This document shows, in pieces, positions 1-5,193 of a DNA stretch of 6,432 nucleotides. Position numbers and translations under genes: made by a program. Numbering within the stretch: position 1 is the first letter of the stretch; each line of letters starts with the position of its first letter. Under the pieces are notes generated by a model. It searched no databases, was not told the origin of the DNA, and saw nothing but the letters and a program-made list of their open reading frames with translations. Source of the DNA: Thiotrichales bacterium (GTDB lineage: Bacteria > Pseudomonadota > Gammaproteobacteria > Francisellales > CACEW01); NCBI GenBank assembly GCA_023266165.1, contig JAHFRR010000080.1, positions 1-6,432 of the forward strand, read 5' to 3'.

Positions 1-896
1 AGCGTTGCATCAGACAGGCGATAGCCGTTGACACAGGCGATAGACTTGACACCAAAGCCGATGTCCATGCTGGTACATCCTGTAGAATACTTGTCTATCT
101 TAGTCTGAAAGCTTTGGCTCACCAAGGCAATCGGCTCATTGATGGGTTCAAAAACATGTGTTTTTGCATTTACCACTAACGCTTGAATATCACAGGCTTT
201 TACCAGCGCAGCATCGTCATGGCACGTGGCAATGACATTGTCATACGGCTCCAGATTTTCGATACGTGCCTTGATTGAATACGGATGCTTGTCGTGAACT
301 ATCCATTCTGCCGTTAAAATCTTAGAGGCACTGAGCTTCACCCCTTGCATATCCCGCTCTTCCAGCCCTTCAGGGGTATTGGCTTCCTCGTCATCTTCAA
401 ACGATAACAACGCACGATTTTCAAATTCCGCCTTGAGCCCGTTCAGCGTCAAGCAATAATCGCCTGACTCATGCGTGTTCAGCAGCTCAAAAAGCTTATC
501 TAGACTTGGATTTGAGTTGAGCGTGGGGGCAGATTCAGATACGCCAAATCGATACGCTGCCACCCGTTCGATCTTGCGAAGCCCCGCCCATTGAACATCT
601 TGCAAAAAGCGTGTAGCGTTCACCGCCCAAGTGCTGGGGCGAGAAAATGTCGGGGTGCAGATCACACTGAGCACCTCAGGCGTGTGCTCATAAGCGCCCA
701 AAGGTTCTGTCACCCGCAACAATAGGGACATACGCGCGACAACCTGGGGATCAAGACCCTCTTCAACATCCAGCACATACAAATAACGTGAGGTCATCGT
801 TATCAACTGGGGAAACACGCGCTGCAATCGCTCCAGCTTACGCAGCCCTGCTTTGGCGCTGAAAACAGGTTCGCCTTGAAAGAGTAAAATTGCCAT
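1..896 (-). CDS. PurL-like (FGAM synthase homologue), N-terminal 298 residues, catalytic motifs degenerate; runs off the window
   Basis: Open from ATG at 896 to the window edge without a stop. True PurL (phosphoribosylformylglycinamidine synthase, purine step 4) is about 1300 residues in Proteobacteria, so this is roughly the first quarter. The order of blocks follows PurL: FSAKAGLRKLERLQ (12-25) matches the ALS..K...L start; TPTFSRPSTWAVNATRF (81-97) stands where the family has TPRPGTISPWSSKATDI; LRKIERVAAYRF (106-117) matches the LxRIERGxxY block; SKILTAEWIV (191-200) matches HKIFNADWII; GFGVKSIACVNGYRLSD (280-296) matches GRGAKPKAGLVGFSVSN. The SEHCRH segment before HKIF and the ETHNHP and GSGGEIRDE segments (expected around 259-280) are replaced or missing. 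The frame is intact and has a promoter and ribosome site, so it looks expressed. I infer a non-catalytic paralogue and therefore give no purL symbol. Alternatively, it is a very fast-evolving PurL. The C-terminal ATPase and glutaminase domains lie outside the window. Confidence 0.8.
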   Translation of the reverse strand, partial: MAILLFQGEPVFSAKAGLRKLERLQRVFPQLITMTSRYLYVLDVEEGLDPQVVARMSLLLRVTEPLGAYEHTPEVLSVICTPTFSRPSTWAVNATRFLQDVQWAGLRKIERVAAYRFGVSESAPTLNSNPSLDKLFELLNTHESGDYCLTLNGLKAEFENRALLSFEDDEEANTPEGLEERDMQGVKLSASKILTAEWIVHDKHPYSIKARIENLEPYDNVIATCHDDAALVKACDIQALVVNAKTHVFEPINEPIALVSQSFQTKIDKYSTGCTSMDIGFGVKSIACVNGYRLSDAT

Positions 897-903
897 ACTT
901 TAA

Positions 904-908
904 TCCCT
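904..908 (-). promoter_or_regulatory. Ribosome binding site of the PurL-like gene
   Basis: On the minus strand AGGGA lies about 7-8 bases before the ATG at 896. It is a reasonable Shine-Dalgarno match and supports this start codon, which also aligns with the usual PurL N-terminus. Confidence 0.6.
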
Positions 909-935
909 AATTTCAGATCCACTGACACTCCCTGC

Positions 936-964
936 AGTGTACCGCTGGCTTCACTTGCAATCAA
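936..964 (-). promoter_or_regulatory. Sigma70-like promoter of the PurL-like gene
   Basis: The minus strand carries TTGATT (964-959) as -35 and TACACT (941-936) as -10, separated by exactly 17 bases. Each box matches the consensus at four of six positions. Transcription would begin near 929, giving a leader of about 33 bases before the ATG. The gene can therefore be transcribed independently of the large gene upstream of it. Confidence 0.5.
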
Positions 965-983
965 CTGTTTAGTGAGGCTACGT

Positions 984-999
984 GAGCGCTAATGCGCTC
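984..999. repeat. Inverted repeat GAGCGC-TAAT-GCGCTC, possible operator
   Basis: This is a perfect 6-bp inverted repeat around a 4-base centre. It lies about 20 bp upstream of the proposed -35 box of the PurL-like gene. Its centre is near -62 relative to the predicted start, a position often used by activators. It has no T-tract on either strand, so it is a poor intrinsic terminator. A regulatory role is inferred from symmetry and position only. Confidence 0.3.
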
Positions 1000-1012
1000 T
1001 GATTTCCAGTGG

Positions 1013-1029
1013 AAGATGGGTCGCATCTT
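1013..1029 (-). terminator. Weak hairpin at the end of the 1079-residue gene
   Basis: AAGATG and CATCTT form a 6-bp stem with a 5-base loop, beginning at the stop codon of the large gene (TAA at 1031-1029). No run of T follows on the minus strand, so it is at best a weak or factor-dependent end. It may be only chance symmetry. Confidence 0.2.
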
Positions 1030-4000
1030 TAAAGTGTGTTTGTGAATTCTGAAAGACAGTGCTGGCTACCGTTGTTTCTGCTTGTTGCTTCTGTTTGTTG
1101 TTTTACAGGTGTTGCTGTGGTTGCGTTGAGCATATCAATGGAGCTACTTTGCTTAGCCTCATCACCTGGAAGACAGCCTTTAGACTCAAGGGCACCTTGA
1201 TCGGCTTGGGGTCTATTGAATATCTCAGTAATCTCAGTGCTGAGATAGAAACTAAAATATTCTGCTTCAGTCATAAAATTGCTGCTAGCTTTCTCCCCAA
1301 GGGTACTTAAGAGGTCACGCACCTCAGAGAGAACATCTCTTCTTTCATCCAAAGCAGTCAAAATCTCAAAGTACATGTTTAGTTCATCACATAAAGGCTG
1401 GAGAACAGAGCAACAAAATTCCCAATCATCAGCTTTTTGGGTTGGAACTGAAGTTGGAGCTAGGGTGAGAGCTGAGAGCGCCATATTCTGAATCTCTCTT
1501 GCTGGCCTGCTTTCCTTGATCTCACCTGTATCCAACTCCTGGAGCGCTGTCAGTTCTTCTCGTACTTCTTTAAAAGACAGCATGTTCTGATTCAAGAGAA
1601 AGCATAATGTCTCTATTTTTCTCACCCTCCCATCCTGGGGGTGTTGCGCAAGAAAAGCAGCAATGGCGCTGTGCAGCCTTGCGTCCTCACTTTCAATACG
1701 GGCTAATGCATGCTTGCTATCATAATCAAGATACTCCTCTGGCTGTATCTTTTGATCAATTGAAGAATCCAACACGATTTTCAGCTTTCCCCCTGGAAAG
1801 CTTACTACTACCCGCTTAGAGAGCGACATGATTTCTATAAACATACTCGGTAGAGCTGCAACTGAAAATTCGATGACATAGCATGCTATCTCTTTCATTT
1901 TCAAAATGTCTGGGTTTTTAGTTTCGGCATCTGCATGGGTGAAAAGGCGTTTAAAATTCTGGCTGCCATCTGATAATCTAAAGCCCAACGGACAAACGAA
2001 CTTCACGATTTTATCAAAATCAGGGTGATTGGCGTAGTCTTTCAAACCCCTCAGGGTCTCAAATATCGCCTCCTTCATGTCTTGATCTGCCATATATGCA
2101 TTCAGTAAAACCTCTCGCTCTGAGGTTCTATAAACTTTCGCGGCCAATTTTAAGCTATAAATTCTTCGTAATACCCATAAAAAGAAATTGTTAAACAACG
2201 CGGGAGGGTGCATCATGTGGCTTAAGTTTAGGCTTGCGTCGAGGTTTAAACCATTACAGAGCCGGCGCTGCATTGTCAGAGGGAGGTTCTGGGTCACATC
2301 ATACGTCTTAATTGCTGTTTCTGTATCTGCAGACAATGTGTACCAGATGGCATCTCCAGAGAATTCCTCCTGGCTTTCATTGAATATGGGTTGGAACAGA
2401 TTTTTGCTATCACTTGATACGACGGCCATGTCTACTGCAATCAGATTTTCTAGCCTCTTTACGGCTTGCATCAAAGCCTGTGCCATCATGATAGGGCTGT
2501 TGCTGTATTCTCCAACACCCCATCCAGCTGCAATAAACTTTTCACACTTATCTGTGCAAGCTTCCTTTAATAGCTTTGCCCATGCTGCGGTTCCATACTG
2601 CAAATCATGCTCGGCATCTTCCATTGCCTGTGGGTTTTTTGAAAAAAGCATTCCCGTAAGAAAATCGACACTCGTAAGCTTCGTACGTTGTTCATAGTAC
2701 ATTGAACGACTCACTGCCTCTGCGTACATAAGACGGACGACCACCAAGTTCTCCAGTGTCCATCCTTCAGAATTCGAGGGTATGAACAGCTCAATACATA
2801 TGAGAGCCGCAGGGCTCATTTCAAGATCTTGAAGAACCTTGAGAGGATCGAGTGCAAGATGGGACAGCGGGGTTGCCGTTGCGCTCACCGATGGAATGTC
2901 TTTCAGGGAGCGAGGGAATCGGAATGCCATGTATGAATTCGTATAGCTGTGCGTGTGCCCTCTCATGAACCCACGCACGATGGAGCTCACTGTGCAGTAA
3001 AATACTTTATGACTTCCGAATGGATCCTTAAGGTGCATAAAGAGCGCGTGAAAGAGCTCCATAACCCGCTCAGGATGTAAAAAACTGGTGAGGTCTCTCA
3101 TACAGCTCTCTTCCTGCGCTTTGATCTTTGGACTTGAAACGCCTCCCAGTTGACCCATTGAATTTGCACAGATCAGCGTCAGCGTTTTATGCCCGTCTTT
3201 TAAAGCCTGCAGGGTTACATCAAGCGTTGTACCTATCTTGACTTCAATCCCTGCAGAATTTTGGGCAGGCGTTGTTGGAGGGCCTTCACTCTGCCTTTTG
3301 CCTGCCTCCAGGCTAGAGGCGCTCTTCACAGGATGAGCAATCTCGCTAGGCACTGCAAATTCCATGCGTGCGCGCTCTGCAATATATTCCCTGAGTGTTG
3401 CCAAGGCCTCAGAGAGTTCAATGAGAATCTCTACCATCCCTACGAATGCTTCATAAAATGACTCTATGCAAGATAACTCAAGTGCATCTTTTTGCGGGCC
3501 AGAGACTGCTCGTGCTGTACTAAATTGTGTGTGCAAAGCTTCATATTTAGAGATTTCTTTTCCCAGCAGAGAGAATTGATCCGCCAGTGTGACATCTGGA
3601 GAAGGCGCCTTGGGTTGCCCTGACTGCTCTACCTGCTCTGCTTGTTGGCTTTTCCACTTTTTTAATTTTGGAAAAACTTTTAAAAAAAATTTTAGATTTT
3701 GATCAATGCTGTCTTTGAGTTGAAGACTTGCCTTCTGATACTGAAAGTCAGTGGGTAGACTTATTTGCAGGCCAGTGACTGGGTGAAGCGGTAGGTTGGG
3801 TGTAAGGTTAAAAGCCCCTGCTTTGACTTTGTTTTCTGAGAGTATATTAAAATCTTTTTTGATGTTTTCTATTCTTTCCGCAACGGCTATGGTAGATTTC
3901 ATGGCTGTAGGGGCTGTGGATTCAGCGACCATGATAGAGCTTGAGGTTGGTAGCTCATCATCGATTAACCACGCATCCTCTAAAGACGTTATATTGTCCT

Positions 4001-4268
4001 CAATAAGAGGCTCAACTCGTTTGATCTCAGTCTCAGCGAACACCTCGCGAACTTTGCTGCGCTCATCTACAGCCATAGCGCGTGCGTTCAAAAGCACGTC
4101 CAGAAGACTCTGAAGGTATGCCTTGTCTACAACAGACGCCATCTGCTCTACTGTCCTCGCTTCATCTGTTACAGCTTCTGCTACAGCTTTTGTCTCATCG
4201 TCACTATTTTTGCTCATTCTCAGCATTTTATACGGCCTCTCGTTTGCATTTTCTCTACCTATAAACAT
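1029..4268 (-). CDS. Large orphan protein of 1079 residues, soluble and mostly helical, function unknown
   Basis: I do not recognise a family. There is no signal peptide, no convincing membrane segment and no obvious enzyme motif. Stretches rich in amphipathic helix are visible at 40-100, 230-302, 395-415, 470-615, 690-745, 785-815 and 880-1015. Between them are flexible linkers: a Lys/Gln/Pro-rich segment at 200-227 and a Pro/Ser/Thr-rich one at 305-345. The last 50 residues (about 1028-1079) are a polar Ser/Thr/Asn/Gln tail with no predicted fold. The layout suits a multi-domain scaffold or secreted effector, but nothing proves it. Start choice: ATG 4268 has no Shine-Dalgarno site but lies about 24 bases after the predicted transcription start. 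ATG 4226 (residue 15) has GAGAGG nine bases upstream and may be the real start, giving 1065 residues. The frame is intact over 3.2 kb, which argues for selection. It is monocistronic by spacing: 132 bp separate it from the next gene, which has its own promoter. Confidence 0.8.
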   Translation of the reverse strand: MFIGRENANERPYKMLRMSKNSDDETKAVAEAVTDEARTVEQMASVVDKAYLQSLLDVLLNARAMAVDERSKVREVFAETEIKRVEPLIEDNITSLEDAWLIDDELPTSSSIMVAESTAPTAMKSTIAVAERIENIKKDFNILSENKVKAGAFNLTPNLPLHPVTGLQISLPTDFQYQKASLQLKDSIDQNLKFFLKVFPKLKKWKSQQAEQVEQSGQPKAPSPDVTLADQFSLLGKEISKYEALHTQFSTARAVSGPQKDALELSCIESFYEAFVGMVEILIELSEALATLREYIAERARMEFAVPSEIAHPVKSASSLEAGKRQSEGPPTTPAQNSAGIEVKIGTTLDVTLQALKDGHKTLTLICANSMGQLGGVSSPKIKAQEESCMRDLTSFLHPERVMELFHALFMHLKDPFGSHKVFYCTVSSIVRGFMRGHTHSYTNSYMAFRFPRSLKDIPSVSATATPLSHLALDPLKVLQDLEMSPAALICIELFIPSNSEGWTLENLVVVRLMYAEAVSRSMYYEQRTKLTSVDFLTGMLFSKNPQAMEDAEHDLQYGTAAWAKLLKEACTDKCEKFIAAGWGVGEYSNSPIMMAQALMQAVKRLENLIAVDMAVVSSDSKNLFQPIFNESQEEFSGDAIWYTLSADTETAIKTYDVTQNLPLTMQRRLCNGLNLDASLNLSHMMHPPALFNNFFLWVLRRIYSLKLAAKVYRTSEREVLLNAYMADQDMKEAIFETLRGLKDYANHPDFDKIVKFVCPLGFRLSDGSQNFKRLFTHADAETKNPDILKMKEIACYVIEFSVAALPSMFIEIMSLSKRVVVSFPGGKLKIVLDSSIDQKIQPEEYLDYDSKHALARIESEDARLHSAIAAFLAQHPQDGRVRKIETLCFLLNQNMLSFKEVREELTALQELDTGEIKESRPAREIQNMALSALTLAPTSVPTQKADDWEFCCSVLQPLCDELNMYFEILTALDERRDVLSEVRDLLSTLGEKASSNFMTEAEYFSFYLSTEITEIFNRPQADQGALESKGCLPGDEAKQSSSIDMLNATTATPVKQQTEATSRNNGSQHCLSEFTNTL
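4236..4241 (-). promoter_or_regulatory. Ribosome binding site suggesting an internal start at 4226
   Basis: GAGAGG on the minus strand lies nine bases before the ATG at 4226-4224 (residue 15 of the longest frame). The upstream ATG at 4268 is preceded only by A/T-rich sequence, so this site may decide the start. Confidence 0.4.
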
Positions 4269-4298
4269 TATTTTTAATTTATATTTTATAATAACAAA

Positions 4299-4326
4299 AT
4301 TTTATTTTATTTTTTCAAAATGTCAA
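4299..4326 (-). promoter_or_regulatory. Strong sigma70-like promoter of the 1079-residue gene
   Basis: The minus strand carries a perfect TTGACA -35 box (4326-4321), a 16-base A/T-rich spacer and TAAAAT (4304-4299) as -10, five of six to consensus. The predicted start is near 4292. A second possible -10, TATTAT, lies slightly downstream. The surrounding run of A/T would melt easily. The promoter lies wholly between the gene and the IS remnant, so it does not depend on the element. Confidence 0.65.
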
Positions 4327-4371
4327 TGCGGTATTTGAAAAATGTGTGAAGAATTTATTGCAGAGATCGCA

Positions 4372-4379
4372 ACTACTCA
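4372..4379 (+). repeat. Left terminal inverted repeat of the IS66-type element
   Basis: ACTACTCA, followed inward by CCCC-TA-C10. It pairs with 5098-5105. The stop codon of the transposase remnant (TAG, 4375-4373) lies within it. Confidence 0.55.
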
Positions 4380-5065
4380 CCCCTACCCCCCCCCCAGAAA
4401 GTAATTTTTCCCCACAGATTACGCCCAGGGTGTTGTTTCTTGCGGCTTTGCTTACCCACTGAGGGCTCGATTGCTGGAATTTCCAAGAATCCCGCCGTTA
4501 AAATCTGGTCGTACTCCCCCTTGAAATAAGCAAACCGTGCTTCAGGCAATGATGTTTGGTTTTGCTCTTGGGCTTTGCGTACTTCACTGTTGGATTGCAA
4601 CAAAAGCGTTCGCATTTGCTCACACCACTTCTGGCCGTATTGCTCATGCTGATAAGTCAACTCCCGAAGGTGGTGTGCGTTGCATAATCCATGCTGACAG
4701 GCATAACCAAAGTAGGGCTTCCAATGGTCGTGTACCGGTTGCGCAATAGGATCGGGTGCAATGCCTTTGTTAATATGTCCACAGCTTTTGCAGGCACAGA
4801 TTTCTATCTGGTGCTCTGTCACTTGCAACTGAATCGGAGGAAGATCAAGTTCCAATTCCTGGCGAGTCTCCACCAACCTTGCTACTCCTGACAGTGAGTC
4901 ACCACAGTGTTGGCAATGCTCTCCCACCTCATGCGTGATCACAAAATCTGGCTTCTCTACCTGCTCCAGCGTGTGACCTAGATGACCCGCTTGCCCTCCA
5001 GGCTTTTTGCCACTCTTCTTAGGGTGAATACTAACATCAATATAGTATTTTTCAACCATGCACAA
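4373..5065 (-). pseudogene. IS66-family transposase remnant, 230 codons, internally deleted
   Basis: Residues 16-38 (KKSGKKPGGQAGH...HTL...VEKPD) are the IS66 hallmark before the zinc finger. C51/C54 and C92/C95 form a zf-IS66-like zinc ribbon. At about residue 110/111 the text jumps from PDPIAQP, normally followed by the PVQYG region, to VHDHWKPYF...HGLCNAHHLREL, which belongs to the second half of the DDE domain. Roughly 150 residues with the first catalytic Asp (the DET motif) are missing. Asp113 corresponds to the second Asp. After about 215 the protein runs into the element end (WGKITFWGGGRGE), so the catalytic Glu region is lost too. The N-terminal region before KKSG is also missing. 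The product cannot transpose. The start used is TTG at 5065; ATG at 5059 is the alternative. All junctions keep one reading frame, so a zinc-ribbon peptide could still be made. Confidence 0.8.
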
Positions 5066-5097
5066 GGTTTTTTTGGTTTTTAGCTCACATGGGGGGC

Positions 5098-5105
5098 TGA
5101 GTAGT
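5098..5105 (-). repeat. Right terminal inverted repeat of the IS66-type element
   Basis: TGAGTAGT on the plus strand, the complement of the left end ACTACTCA. It is preceded by six G, matching the C-rich run at the left. Confidence 0.55.
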
Positions 5106-5130
5106 CACAAATTTTTTAAAAAAATATAGA
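5102..5130 (+). promoter_or_regulatory. Weak candidate promoter of the LRR gene, overlapping the IS end
   Basis: TAGTCA (5102-5107, four of six to TTGACA) and TATAGA (5125-5130, four of six to TATAAT) are 17 bases apart. The -35 half lies partly in the IS terminal repeat, so the insertion may have supplied it. Between them is a run of six T and seven A that would bend DNA. TATAGT at 5150-5155 is a better -10 but has no matching -35. The assignment is uncertain. Confidence 0.3.
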
Positions 5131-5132
5131 AA

Positions 5133-5146
5133 ATTGATGTATCAAT
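5133..5146. repeat. Palindrome ATTGAT-GT-ATCAAT, possible operator
   Basis: This is a perfect 6-bp inverted repeat around two bases, upstream of the LRR gene and just after the weak promoter at 5102-5130. A related palindrome, TGATATCA, lies at 5172-5179 with a centre 36 bp away. The shared TTGAT/ATCA half-sites suggest a repressor site. This is inferred from symmetry only. Confidence 0.35.
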
Positions 5147-5171
5147 GAGTATAGTTGAGGTAACTTATCAT

Positions 5172-5179
5172 TGATATCA
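5172..5179. repeat. Palindrome TGATATCA upstream of the LRR gene
   Basis: This is an 8-bp perfect palindrome 14 bases before the ATG at 5194. It resembles the half-sites of the palindrome at 5133-5146. It could form a second operator, or it could be chance in AT-rich sequence. Confidence 0.25.
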
Positions 5180-5193
5180 GAGTGTTTGAAATA

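Larger units (their letters stand above)
4372..5105 (-). mobile_element. Deleted, non-autonomous IS66-family element (734 bp)
   Basis: The two ends match in inverted orientation. ACTACTCA at 4372-4379 is followed inward by a C-rich run. TGAGTAGT at 5098-5105 is preceded inward by a run of G, so its complement reads ACTACTCA then a C-rich run. The interior is a shrunken transposase gene. A full IS66-family element is usually over 2 kb with accessory genes and a transposase of about 500 residues, so most of it has gone. No matching 8-bp target duplication is visible (agatcgca on the left, cacaaatt on the right). The insertion is therefore old or has been rearranged. It sits between two divergent genes. 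The boundary call rests on the paired ends and is moderately secure; the family call rests on the protein. Confidence 0.65.

Noticed and set aside
1..896. Calling this the housekeeping purL
   Set aside because: The collinearity with PurL is clear, but the SEHCRH, ETHNHP and GSGGEIRDE motifs expected in this part are missing, so the symbol would imply an activity the sequence does not support.
2188..2697. Plus-strand open frame of 169 codons
   Set aside because: It lies entirely inside the 1079-residue gene on the opposite strand, has a low-quality composition (Ser/Cys/Phe-rich) and no promoter or ribosome site.
4364..5113. Target-site duplication flanking the IS66-type element
   Set aside because: The 8 bases on each side (agatcgca and cacaaatt) do not match, nor do one- or two-base shifts.
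5157..5172. ATT start at 5170 for the LRR gene, preceded by GAGG
   Set aside because: The spacing is good, but ATT starts are very rare and the ATG at 5194 is available in the same frame. It is kept only as an alternative.
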